Part shown: piece by piece, positions 51,676 to 59,968 of the stretch
How the letters are laid out: the number at the start of each line of letters is the position of its first letter
How positions within the stretch are numbered: the stretch's first letter is position 1
Source: Ilyobacter_A sp963675185
GTDB taxonomy: Bacteria; Fusobacteriota; Fusobacteriia; Fusobacteriales; Fusobacteriaceae
Assembly: GCA_963675185.2 (NCBI GenBank)
Contig: CAXXOH010000003.1
Span: 62,001-126,000, forward strand
Direction: 5' to 3'
DNA: 64,000 bases
The notes under the pieces: generated by a model
What the model saw: only the letters and a program-made list of their open reading frames with translations
What the model was told of the DNA's origin: nothing
The model's database searches: none
Made by a program: the position numbers and the translations under genes

Positions 51676-52095
51676 ATGATTGATCAGAACTGTGCATATT
51701 GTGCAGAAGGGGAATTACTCGCAAAATTTGGTATTAAAATTTGTGAATTGGATGCATCAAAAGTTTATCTGTTTAAAGAACAAAGTCATCCAGGTAGATG
51801 TATAGTAGCTCCTAAAAAACACGTAGGGGATATGACTCTACTGACTGCAGAAGAAAGAAGCGCATATTTTGAAGACGTAGCAAAAGTAGCTAGTGCAATA
51901 ATGGCTGCATATCATCCTGACAAAATAAATTACGGGGCATATGGTGATACAGGACATCATTTACATTTTCATCTTATACCAAAATATAAAGATGGATTTG
52001 AATGGGGAGGAATCTTTGCAATGAACCCTGATCTGAAGTACCTTTCAGAAGAGGAATATGCAGAGATGATTTCAAAAATAAAAGCAAATTTATAA
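51676..52095 (+). CDS. HIT-family protein
   Basis: 139 residues. The histidine triad GHHLHFHLIPKYKDG is at about residues 94-108, preceded by the SHPGRCIVAPKKHV strand pair. HIT proteins hydrolyse or transfer nucleotidyl groups (for example adenosine phosphoramidase). The N-terminal CAYC may bind zinc. GGGAGG precedes the ATG. Confidence 0.92.
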   Translation: MIDQNCAYCAEGELLAKFGIKICELDASKVYLFKEQSHPGRCIVAPKKHVGDMTLLTAEERSAYFEDVAKVASAIMAAYHPDKINYGAYGDTGHHLHFHLIPKYKDGFEWGGIFAMNPDLKYLSEEEYAEMISKIKANL

Positions 52096-52187
52096 AAAAT
52101 AAGAATTCATAATTTGCTTAAGAATATTTATTCTAAAAATTTGGATTGATTAGTATTTATACAAGGCATCAAAATACTGTATACTTA

Positions 52188-52217
52188 AAAACCAGTTTAA
52201 ATATAGCTGGTTTTTTT
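52188..52217 (+). terminator. Terminator of the HIT gene
   Basis: AACCAG pairs with CTGGTT over a ten-base loop, followed by a T run (to 52217). Confidence 0.6.
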
Positions 52218-52324
52218 AATACTATCTTCTACATTTATTTTTAATGGTATTCAAATAATTTTTAGAAATTATTTTATCTGAAAAATAGTTATCCAGCAAT
52301 AACTTTGTGTAATAAAGTGATTGG

Positions 52325-52575
52325 AGAAGACAGAGAAAACACTTTAAAATAAAAATAATTTTTGTCACGAATTTTCACGGATCACACGAATCGATTAAAA
52401 TTTTTGAGCAACGCCTTCTTTATGTATCCCTATTAATTCCACTTCTCTGTGAAGCTCTTTATTTTTCTCTGTGTCATTCTGTGACCAAAATATCTTTTAT
52501 TCGTGTCCATTCGTGTGATTCGTGACAAAAAAATGCTTTTCATTATCGACTTTAGATCAATTCAATGCTTTAATT
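52325..52575. repeat. Dispersed foldback repeat, copy 4
   Basis: It shares CAGAGAAAACACTTTAAAA, TTTTTGTCACGAATTTTCACGG, ATCACACGAATCGATTAAAA, CTCTGTGAAGCTCTTTATT, CTCTGTGTCATTCTGTGACC and TTCGTGTCCATTCGTGTGAT with the other copies. Its far left arm is missing. Its right flank GACTTTAGATCAATTCAATGC matches copy 2. Confidence 0.85.
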
Positions 52576-52667
52576 AAAAATTATATACAGGTAGCAACTT
52601 AGGTTAATTAGGAGACGCTAAATTAAATTTAAGGGATTTAAATATAATTACTCCTATATTTTCTAAT

Positions 52668-52695
52668 GGTGGTGTGTCATGCCAAGCGCACCACC
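52668..52695. promoter_or_regulatory. Hairpin or operator upstream of the alcohol dehydrogenase
   Basis: GGTGGTGTG (52668-52676) pairs with CGCACCACC (52687-52695), one wobble, over ten bases. It has no T tract, so it is more likely a regulatory or mRNA structure than a terminator. It lies about 50 bases before the gene start. Confidence 0.35.
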
Positions 52696-52742
52696 TTATA
52701 ATAAACATATAGAAAACTTCACTTTAAGCTAAGGAGGAAAAT

Positions 52743-53915
52743 ATGAATAATTTTGTTTACAATCTAAGTACTAAAATATTTTTCGGGAAAGGACAAATTT
52801 CTAATTTACCATCGGAAATAAAAAAATATGGTAAAAAAGTACTATTTCTCTACGGTAAATCAAGCATTAAAAGAATGGGGTTATATGATGAAGTAGTCAA
52901 TCTGCTAAATGATAACAATATAGAGTTTGTAGAATTACCCGGTGTTGACCCGAATCCAAGATTATCTACAGTGAAAGAAGGAAGCAGATTGTGCAGAGAA
53001 CATGATCTTGACTTTATACTTGCTGTGGGGGGAGGTTCTACTATAGACTGTGCAAAAGCTATTGCAGTAGACAGGTTCTATGAAGGTGATACATGGGTAG
53101 ATCTTTACAGAAATGGAAAAGCCGATACAATAAAAAAAGCTCTGCCTTTAGGGTCAATACTTACTCTCGCTGCGACAGGATCTGAAATGAATAAAAACAC
53201 GGTTATTACTAATGAAGAAACAGAAGAAAAATACGGACTCGGTGCTGAGATAATAAAACCTAAATTTTCTATTCTTGATCCTGTGTACACATTTACAGTA
53301 CCAAAATATCAAACGGCAGCAGGATGTGCCGACATCCTATCGCATTTGTTTGAACAATATTTTTCGCCAGTAAAAAAAGCTTATGTATCTGCAAGAATCG
53401 GCGAGGCTATTATGAAGACGGTTATTGAATATGCTCCAATAGCATTAAAAGAACCTGATAACTATGAAGCTAGAGCTAACCTTATGTGGGCAGGAACTGT
53501 GGCATTAAACGGTACTGCCTCAGCAGGAAAGCCGGGAGACTGGTCAGTACACGGTATAGAGCATGAACTTAGTGCAAAATATGATATTACCCATGGTGTA
53601 GGGCTGGCTATACTTACACCGAGATGGATGGAATATGTAATGACTGATGAGAATGTTTTCAGACTGGCTGATTATGCAAGAAATGTATGGAATATTCAAG
53701 AAGATGATGATTATAAAGCTGCTAAAGAGGGTATTGCAAAAACAAAAGAATTCTTCCTATCTCTTGATATACCAATGACACTGCCTGAAGTAGGAATAAA
53801 TGAAGACAGACTGGAAGAGATGGCAAAAGATGCTACGAAATTTAGAAAAATCGGTGCAATGAAAAGTATGGATTGGAAAGATGTATATAATATCTATAAA
53901 ATGTGTTTGAAATAA
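52743..53915 (+). CDS. Iron-containing (NADPH-dependent) alcohol dehydrogenase
   Basis: 390 residues. The NAD(P) loop VGGGSTIDCAKAIAVD is at about 93-108, and the metal ligands lie in ADILSHLFEQYF (Asp, His) and GIEHELSAKYDITHGVGLAIL (two His). The sequence resembles butanol dehydrogenase/YqhD-type enzymes that reduce aldehydes. AAGGAGG precedes the ATG. It is monocistronic with its own terminator. Confidence 0.94.
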   Translation: MNNFVYNLSTKIFFGKGQISNLPSEIKKYGKKVLFLYGKSSIKRMGLYDEVVNLLNDNNIEFVELPGVDPNPRLSTVKEGSRLCREHDLDFILAVGGGSTIDCAKAIAVDRFYEGDTWVDLYRNGKADTIKKALPLGSILTLAATGSEMNKNTVITNEETEEKYGLGAEIIKPKFSILDPVYTFTVPKYQTAAGCADILSHLFEQYFSPVKKAYVSARIGEAIMKTVIEYAPIALKEPDNYEARANLMWAGTVALNGTASAGKPGDWSVHGIEHELSAKYDITHGVGLAILTPRWMEYVMTDENVFRLADYARNVWNIQEDDDYKAAKEGIAKTKEFFLSLDIPMTLPEVGINEDRLEEMAKDATKFRKIGAMKSMDWKDVYNIYKMCLK

Positions 53916-53959
53916 AAATAAATTTTTTTATTATTTATTAGAAAATAACTTTATCTAGT

Positions 53960-53990
53960 AAAACATCCTGTAAATGCAGGATGTTTTATT
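53960..53990 (+). terminator. Terminator of the alcohol dehydrogenase gene
   Basis: AAAACATCCTG (53960-53970) pairs perfectly with CAGGATGTTTT (53977-53987), with T-rich sequence after. Confidence 0.85.
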
Positions 53991-54101
53991 AGATTATTTT
54001 GTTAATAGTTATGAAAAAAAGTATAATATTAGTATATATAATTTCTGTAAAGCATAATTTGATTTTTTGAAATCATTTTTTATTCTAATGGGAGGCAGAA
54101 A

Positions 54102-54452
54102 GTGATTATTAAGAATTTTTTTGATTCACAAGGAGTTAAGCGAAGCATTCATAACGGAAAAGGGCTTGCAAAAAGTGTTAAGATTTTTGGAGAAAATGAT
54201 TTCGAAACTAATTTAAAATATGTTTCCTTTACCAGTTTACCGCCTGGAACTTCAATTGGATTCCACGATCATAATGATAAACGAGAAAAAGTTTATACAA
54301 TTTTAAATGAAACAGGTATATTTACATTAAATAAAGAAGAAAAAAAAGTTAAAAGCGGAGATGTAATTTTAACAAAACCAGGGTTTTCTCATGGACTTAA
54401 AAATAATTCTTCAGAAGCACTGGATGTTTTTATTTTTTGGGTAAAAAAGTAA
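54102..54452 (+). CDS. Cupin-domain protein
   Basis: 116 residues. Cupin motif 1 is LPPGTSIGFHDHNDKREKVYTILNETG (two His and a Glu as metal ligands, split here as FHDHND and EKVY), and motif 2 is GDVILTKPGFSHGLKN (third His). The start is GTG at 54102 with GGGAGG upstream. The ligand is unknown. Confidence 0.87.
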   Translation: MIIKNFFDSQGVKRSIHNGKGLAKSVKIFGENDFETNLKYVSFTSLPPGTSIGFHDHNDKREKVYTILNETGIFTLNKEEKKVKSGDVILTKPGFSHGLKNNSSEALDVFIFWVKK

Positions 54453-54464
54453 TAGTTCCTTTGC

Positions 54465-54570
54465 AGAACGAAACGGGTTCGCTAACCTCCTCTTGGTAAG
54501 TGAGCGACTAGATCTCGAGAACGACTGTAAGACTCCACCGCTTCGTCTATTCAGGAAAACCCTTTAGCCG
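54465..54570. repeat. attC-like element of a second class
   Basis: AGAACGAAACGG (54465-54476) is matched imperfectly by CCGCTTCGTCT (54538-54548). It contains TAAGTGAGCGACTAG and a TTCGCTAACC word, both echoed in the element at 56.5 kb. It starts 12 bases after the cupin stop. Confidence 0.5.
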
Positions 54571-54604
54571 GTATTTAGGTGGCATAACCTTTCAGACATA
54601 TAAA

Positions 54605-54635
54605 AAGCAGAAGAGAAATCATATCTCTTCTGCTT
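54605..54635 (-). terminator. Terminator overlapping the EamA gene stop
   Basis: AAGCAGAAGAGA (54605-54616) pairs perfectly with TCTCTTCTGCTT (54624-54635). A-rich sequence on the left gives the T tract on the minus strand. Confidence 0.8.
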
Positions 54636-55533
54636 CTATTATATCTTTATTTTTAAGTTTTTTGTTGGTAGATCCCAGGTATATAGCGCCTAGAGATAGG
54701 ACAAAACCTATAAGATCAATTATACTTGTGGGGCGTTTAAAAAATAGCATATCCCATATCATAGACAGTGTCGGCTGCATAAGCAGTATTAATCCTGCTG
54801 TGGATACGGGTATACTTGACATAGATGAGGATATAAATATCCAGCCCAAACACTGGCAGAATATGCCGTAAGCTAATAAAACAATCAGGTTTTTAGCCGA
54901 AATCAGATTAAAACTTTCACCAGAGAATTTTGAAATAGTTCCGAGTACAATAGCCGAAGATACGCATGCCCAGAATATATTACTGCTTGGAGAAAATTTA
55001 TTTTTTAATTTGGATGAAAAATTTAGAGTTAATATATATCCTGTATAAAATACAGCTGTAGTCAGACCTAAAATAACACCTAATTTATAGTTGGGTGTAT
55101 TGCCCTTCCAATTGACACCGCACAAAAGAAATATCCCTATAAGTGCTAAAATAATCGACAGATAAAATTTCCAGTTGATCTTCTCTTTAAATATCAAAAA
55201 ACTTATAACAGCTATAAAAACCACCTGGAAATTTCCAAGTACTGTAGCAAGACCCGGACCTATATAGTGAATACTTCTGTGCCATACAAAAAGATCAAAA
55301 GCAAAAAACAATCCTGCAAGTGCTGAGTATAGAAAAGCAGTAATACCGACCCATAATTTTTCTTTTTTTATCAGACAGAATACGAGTAGGAATACCGCTC
55401 CAAATGCTACTCTGTAAAAGGCTGAAATACTGGGGCTTACGGTAGTCATTCTGGTAAATACAGCGGAAAAGCTTATAATGGAAGAACCTGCTATAAGCAG
55501 CCCCATATCTTTATTTTTTAAAACATTGTTCAT
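54619..55533 (-). CDS. EamA/DMT-family transporter
   Basis: 304 residues with ten hydrophobic segments in two five-helix EamA repeats (first around LLIAGSSIISFSAVFTRM to FLLCGVNW, second from LGVILGLTTAVFYTGYIL on). The repeat boundary words LGNFQVVFIAVISFLIFKEKINW and LILLMQPTLSMIWDMLFFKRP are typical of drug/metabolite transporters. Substrate is unknown. The 55534-55921 gap beyond its start shows no gene, only A+T-rich sequence and a GCGTTAGACGG core near 55882. Confidence 0.9.
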   Translation of the reverse strand: MNNVLKNKDMGLLIAGSSIISFSAVFTRMTTVSPSISAFYRVAFGAVFLLVFCLIKKEKLWVGITAFLYSALAGLFFAFDLFVWHRSIHYIGPGLATVLGNFQVVFIAVISFLIFKEKINWKFYLSIILALIGIFLLCGVNWKGNTPNYKLGVILGLTTAVFYTGYILTLNFSSKLKNKFSPSSNIFWACVSSAIVLGTISKFSGESFNLISAKNLIVLLAYGIFCQCLGWIFISSSMSSIPVSTAGLILLMQPTLSMIWDMLFFKRPTSIIDLIGFVLSLGAIYLGSTNKKLKNKDIIEAEEI

Positions 55534-55921
55534 AAATAATCCCTCATTGTAAAATTTTATATGAACAGATTATAGCATGTATAGTATAATAAAGGAATAA
55601 AATATTTTGAACACAAAAAAGAATTAAAAGTTATTTAGTTCTATTAATACATATATGCAAAGTATTCCTATCAGCTAACACTGTGCAGACTAAGCAGCTT
55701 CCTCTTGTATGGAGTAGTTCTATCTATGATAAGGATATGAATCAATAGACAAATCGTAGAATTCGTAATTAAATTAAGCTGGTATGAGATTGGTAGAAGG
55801 ATATTTTGGGCGAGATTAATAAATTATCATTAATAACAGGAAGATTTATATAGCTGAACGACAAATAGACCCCATGGCACAGCGTTAGACGGCTTGCTAA
55901 AAACTGAGAAGGATGATATAG

Positions 55922-56363
55922 ATGGATTATATAAAATATATTAGAGAAAAAGTCGGGCACCAAGAAATAAACTTAACAGGTGTAAATGTGTTGATAATAA
56001 ATGAAAAAGAAGAAATTCTATTGCAGAAAAGGGGGACTGATAGGCGGGGTTATAGATTTGGGGGAATCACTAGAAGAAACGGCTATAAGGGAGGCTAAGG
56101 AAGAAAGCTGACTGGATGTGTCCGAGCTTAAACTTCTGGGGACAACTTCCGGAAAAGACTGCTTAGTACACTTCCCCAACAACGATAAAGCTTATTTTAT
56201 TACCATACCATACTACACCAATAACTTTAAAGGCAGCATGCTTATCGATGAAAATGAAACTATGGATTTACAGTTTTTCAGTTACGAGTCATTACCAGAC
56301 AATATTCCTAAAACACATAGAAAAATGATAGACAGCTACCATAAACTTGGTAAAAAAAAATGA
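55922..56363 (+). pseudogene. Nudix hydrolase pseudogene
   Basis: The N-terminal part from ATG 55922 (YIKYIREKVGHQEINLTGVN...ILLQKRGTD) loses frame near the G run at 56030-56060. The continuing frame reads GLIGG...GESLEETAIREAKEES, then an in-frame TGA where the Nudix box needs Gly (56110-56112), then LDVSELKLLGTTSGKDCLVHF to the natural end. One frameshift and one stop inside the Nudix box show a decayed gene. A GCGTTAGACGG core about 40 bases upstream suggests it arrived as a cassette. Confidence 0.8.
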
Positions 56364-56483
56364 TAACCAAAGTAAAAAGTCTAATATGTGATATAATATA
56401 TATTACGGCTGGGTCAAAGGATATGAAATCTATCTTAACTTATTAAAAAGTGGACAATCATTTTATCGTGAGAAAAAACACTG

Positions 56484-56601
56484 TACAGATGCCACGGTTC
56501 CACTAACCGAAACGTGACCTTTTCACCAAGTGAGCAACTAGGGTTTTAAGACAAAGTTAAGCTCACACGCTGCATCTACACGAAAACCGTTAGATGACAT
56601 T
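56484..56601. repeat. attC-like element before the NYN gene
   Basis: GTACAGATGCCACG (56484-56497) is matched by CGCTGCATCTACAC (56569-56582), and the element ends in CCGTTAGATGACATT (56587-56601), the word shared with other cassette boundaries. It contains AAGTGAGCAACTAG, close to the word in the 54.5 kb element. The left outer end is degenerate. Confidence 0.65.
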
Positions 56602-56625
56602 AATGCTAAAAAAATGGAGGACAAA

Positions 56626-57375
56626 ATGAGAGATATTGAAGAAGTTAAAAAAATAGCAGTACTTATAGATGCAGATAATGCACAAAGAAGTAAAATGAAA
56701 TTTATACTAGAGGAAATATCAACTCACGGACATATTATTACAAAGCGAGCTTATGGAGATTGGTCTAGTGAAGGATTAAAAAATTGGAAAAATGATTTAA
56801 ATGAATTAGCAATACAGCCCATCCAACAGTTTGCTTATACAACAGGGAAAAACGCTACAGACTCTGCAATGATAATTGATGCGATGGACTTACTTTATAC
56901 TAAAAAATATGATGCCTTCGTTATAATTTCTAGTGATAGTGATTTTACAAAACTTGCAACGAGGTTGAAAGAGTCTCAAATCTTTGTATTTGGGGTCGGA
57001 GAATCAAAAACACCATTATCTTTTAGAAATGCTTGCGATGATTTTATACTCAGTGAGAACTTGGGAGAATCTAAAGAAGTGAAGATCAAAGAAGACAGTT
57101 TAAAGACGAAAAAAGTCGAAGCTGATATGGCTTTATCTGAAATAGTTACACTGTTAATGAAGGCTTATGAAAAATATGAGGATGAAGAAGGTTGGGTTAA
57201 TATCAGCTCCGCAGGACAGTTTATTAAAAGAGTAAAACCCGATTTTGATGTGAGAACTTTTGGAGTCACTAAACTATCTGAGTTGCTTAAACAACTAAAT
57301 AATACATTTGAAATGAGAAAAAATAAAGGAAAAGGAAGGGGTCATATCATAGCTTATAAACCTAAAAATTTATAA
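56626..57375 (+). CDS. NYN-domain ribonuclease-like protein with LOTUS/OST-HTH domain
   Basis: 249 residues. The N-terminal NYN/PIN-like domain has the acidic metal residues in AVLIDADNAQ, ATDSAMIIDAMDLL and VIISSDSDFTKLATRL, followed by FGVGESKTPLSFRNACDDFI. A charged linker leads to a C-terminal OST-HTH/LOTUS domain (about 165-245, GWVNISSAGQFIKRVKPDFDVRTFG split here). Such proteins are predicted RNases. ATG 56626 is chosen five bases after GGAGG; an ATG at 56614 overlaps it. Confidence 0.87.
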   Translation: MRDIEEVKKIAVLIDADNAQRSKMKFILEEISTHGHIITKRAYGDWSSEGLKNWKNDLNELAIQPIQQFAYTTGKNATDSAMIIDAMDLLYTKKYDAFVIISSDSDFTKLATRLKESQIFVFGVGESKTPLSFRNACDDFILSENLGESKEVKIKEDSLKTKKVEADMALSEIVTLLMKAYEKYEDEEGWVNISSAGQFIKRVKPDFDVRTFGVTKLSELLKQLNNTFEMRKNKGKGRGHIIAYKPKNL

Positions 57376-57379
57376 TTCT

Positions 57380-57394
57380 ACGTTAGCTGACATA
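57380..57394. repeat. Cassette core after the NYN gene
   Basis: ACGTTAGCTGACATA is a variant of the CCGTTAGnTGACATT word. It stands five bases after the NYN stop without a clear hairpin to its left, so it may be a deleted or fused site. Only a short A+T-poor stretch lies between it and the GNAT gene. Confidence 0.5.
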
Positions 57395-57476
57395 GGTGCA
57401 GGTCGCAACAGATTCGGCTTGCCGTCTCGCTAAGAATATCCCCGAATATAGGAAGGATTGAATCTGGAGGCACATT

Positions 57477-58004
57477 ATGGGATTAAAGTTAGTAAAGTAC
57501 AACAAGATATCTGAATCAGCCTATTTAGACTATATTAACGAGTGGGAACTTTCAGGTGAAAGAATTGTACCATGGGCTGCTGAGAGAGAAAGTGAGAGTT
57601 TTCAAGATTTATTAAGCAGGTGGGAAACCGAAGAAACGTATGAGGCCTATAAGAAAGGGCTTGTCCCGTCGACACTTTATTTTTTAGTTGATAAAAATAG
57701 AGTATTAGGCGCCATACATTTCAGGCATGAACTTAGCGTTGACCTGCTTCAGAACGGCGGGCACATTGGTTACGGCATCCGTCCATCAGAAAGAAGAAGA
57801 GGACATGCAAGTAAAATGTTAATAATGCTACTGGATAATATCAAATCAAAAGGGTATAAAAAAATCTTAGTGACTTGTGATGAAAGCAACCTTGCTTCTG
57901 CAAAGACAATAGAAAATGCAAACGGTATACTGCACGATAAAATCGAGTTTGAAGGCGAAACAATTCGTAGGTATTGGATTGACTTAGATGCTAACAAAAG
58001 CTAA
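57477..58004 (+). CDS. GNAT-family N-acetyltransferase
   Basis: 175 residues. Motif A is GHIGYGIRPSERRRGHASKML at about 95-115 (RRRGHAS binds acetyl-CoA), followed by KKILVTCDESNLASAKTIENANG, typical of the ribosomal-protein/aminoglycoside-type branch. The N-terminal LDYINEWELSGERIVPWA is common in the acetyltransf_3-like group. CTGGAGG precedes the ATG. The text after its stop includes an AACGTTAAACG core (58035-58045). Confidence 0.9.
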   Translation: MGLKLVKYNKISESAYLDYINEWELSGERIVPWAAERESESFQDLLSRWETEETYEAYKKGLVPSTLYFLVDKNRVLGAIHFRHELSVDLLQNGGHIGYGIRPSERRRGHASKMLIMLLDNIKSKGYKKILVTCDESNLASAKTIENANGILHDKIEFEGETIRRYWIDLDANKS

Positions 58005-58099
58005 ACTGTGGAACATCAAACAAGTTGCAGCCAGAACGTTAAACGTAATTCAATCCTAAAATGGGCAAAGAAAATCAAGATTTGAACAAGGAGGGAATT

Positions 58100-58636
58100 A
58101 TGAAGAAAAATAACATGCGAGAATTATTTTTTTTATTCATCCTAGCCCCAATATTTCTATCTTCCTGTGCTAAAATCCCAAAAGGCGCAGTGGCGGTCAC
58201 AAGGTTTCAAAAAGAGAGATACCTCGGTAAATGGTATGAAATTGCGAGGTTCGATGTTGTATTTGAAAGGAATTTGAATAATACCACCGCCAATTATTCA
58301 ATGAACAGTGATGGCTCAATTAAAGTTGTAAACCGCGGCTATAACTATGTGACAAATGAGTGGAAAGAAGCTGTAGGCAAAGCGAGATTTGTAGGTGACG
58401 ATAGTATAGCTAGATTAAAAGTGTCGTTTTTCGGTCCTTTTTATGGGGGCTATAATGTAATCGCCTTGGATGAAGAATACAGATACGCTCTGGTTGCGGG
58501 CAACAACTTAAAATATCTCTGGATTCTATCCCGGGAAAAAATTATTCCAGATGACGTAAAGCAGAGGTATTTGGAAATAGCTGAGGATATTGGTTATAAA
58601 ATTGATGATCTTATCTGGGTCGAGCACTCCAAGTAA
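58100..58636 (+). CDS. Lipocalin-family lipoprotein (Blc-like)
   Basis: 178 residues. A lipoprotein signal with lipobox IFLSSC is followed by the lipocalin motif YLGKWYEIARFDVVFERNL at about 45-63, then YNVIALDEEYRYALVAG and LWILSREK. Blc-like lipocalins bind lipids at the outer membrane. ATG 58100 is chosen after AGGAGGG; the frame is open upstream to 58061. Confidence 0.92.
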   Translation: MKKNNMRELFFLFILAPIFLSSCAKIPKGAVAVTRFQKERYLGKWYEIARFDVVFERNLNNTTANYSMNSDGSIKVVNRGYNYVTNEWKEAVGKARFVGDDSIARLKVSFFGPFYGGYNVIALDEEYRYALVAGNNLKYLWILSREKIIPDDVKQRYLEIAEDIGYKIDDLIWVEHSK

Positions 58637-58671
58637 TGGCAGAGTTAAATCTACAGACTATAGAACATAGG

Positions 58672-58695
58672 AAACGGCAGATGCCGTTTTTTATT
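58672..58695 (+). terminator. Terminator of the lipocalin gene
   Basis: AAACGGCA (58672-58679) pairs with TGCCGTTT (58682-58689), followed by T-rich sequence. Confidence 0.9.
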
Positions 58696-58867
58696 TTTTT
58701 GAAAGCCAACTGCTCCTATTGAAAAAAGGAAATTTCTATATATTCTATATAATTTAAACAACAATCATAAATATGAAATGTTTTTATTTATCTAAACTGT
58801 CAGCTGATTGATACTGTATTTTTCAATTGTATTGCTTCTCTATATTATATTTATAAGGTGACCTTCT

Positions 58868-59287
58868 ATGGATAATAAACTACTGGTTAAAGAATTTTAT
58901 GAAAAAATAGTATCAAATAACCTTATCGATAAAGTAGAAAATTATATTGCGGTGGACTGCGCCTTAAGGATTGGTGAAAATTCAACATCGGTTGGATTGG
59001 AGGGCATGAAACAACATGTAATTGATATTAGAAAAACATATCCCGACTTGAAGATTCGAATTATTCATCAATATGCTGATAGAAATTATGTGATTTCTGA
59101 GATAATTACCGAAGGTACGCACTTTGGAGAATAGATGGGCATCAAACCTTCAGGAAAAAAATTGGTTTTTACTGGAGTTAATATCTATCGGGTCTCTAAT
59201 GGCAAAATAATAGAACATGGTGGTGCGGCAAATATCTTTGATACATTTTTGGCAGAAACCATGCTCATGAATTTAAGACAAGCATAG
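58868..59287 (+). pseudogene. SnoaL-like/ester cyclase gene with an in-frame TAG
   Basis: The frame reads LLVKEFYEKIVSNNLID...VGLEGMKQHVIDIRKTYPDLKI...TEGTHFGE, then TAG (59132-59134), then continues in the same frame as MGIKPSGKKLVFTGVNIYRVSNGKIIEHGG to a TAG at 59285-59287. Family members have 'GEfmGIpPTGK' here, so TAG probably replaced one sense codon such as TGG. It is a single-nonsense pseudogene, or a truncated 88-residue protein is made. Confidence 0.75.
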
Positions 59288-59336
59288 AGGTTGCTTCACT
59301 TATTAATAAAAGGAGTATCCTTGGAAAGAGGCATAT

Positions 59337-59945
59337 ATGATTATTCTGAACATACTAATAATTATTTTAATAGCTATCCTAATGCTCGTTCTACTTATAT
59401 TATTTGTGCCCTTTCACTACGACATTAAGATAACAAATCATGAAAAGGATTTCTACATAGGAGCTCGTATGCACTGGCTGTTTGGTTTATTCCAGTTGGC
59501 GTATGACAATAAACATCTATTTCACGTCAAGCTGTTTGGCAGATTGATTAAAATAAAAAATGGGGAAGATAAAGAAAAAAAAGAACAGCAAATTGAAGTA
59601 GAAGAAAAGGAAGAAAAAAAGAAGAAGAAAAAAAGGAAAATAACAAAAAAAGGTGTAAAATATTTAGTTAAGTGTTTTATGAACATAATCAGAAAGTACA
59701 GACCACAAAAGCTAGTTGTCAAAGGTAAGCTTGGATTTGAAGACCCGAGCATTACTGGCTTTTTACAGGGTTTAACCCATGTTTTCAACGTACCCATAAA
59801 TATAGACAACCTCGAATTTATATACGATAAAAAGGTGTACAACGGCACAATATATACAAATGGAAAAATTGCTATATACTATTTAGTTTTTATATTTTTA
59901 AAACTGATTTTATATAGACCAACAAGGCTAATGCTTAAATTATAA
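59337..59945 (+). CDS. DUF2953 family membrane protein (YtfI-like)
   Basis: 202 residues. One N-terminal helix (NILIIILIAILMLVLLILFV) is followed by PFHYDIKI, a variable Lys/Glu-rich linker (about 75-105) and GFEDPSITGFLQGL near the C-terminus, the layout of DUF2953. In sporulating Firmicutes the gene is next to ytfJ/gerW, as here. AAAGAGG precedes the ATG. Confidence 0.8.
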   Translation: MIILNILIIILIAILMLVLLILFVPFHYDIKITNHEKDFYIGARMHWLFGLFQLAYDNKHLFHVKLFGRLIKIKNGEDKEKKEQQIEVEEKEEKKKKKKRKITKKGVKYLVKCFMNIIRKYRPQKLVVKGKLGFEDPSITGFLQGLTHVFNVPINIDNLEFIYDKKVYNGTIYTNGKIAIYYLVFIFLKLILYRPTRLMLKL

Positions 59946-59968
59946 TAAATTAAAGGGAGGTTATAACT

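Noticed and set aside
59132..59134. UAG read as pyrrolysine
   Set aside because: Nothing in the window suggests pyrrolysine genes, and SnoaL-like proteins are not known to use it; a nonsense mutation is simpler.
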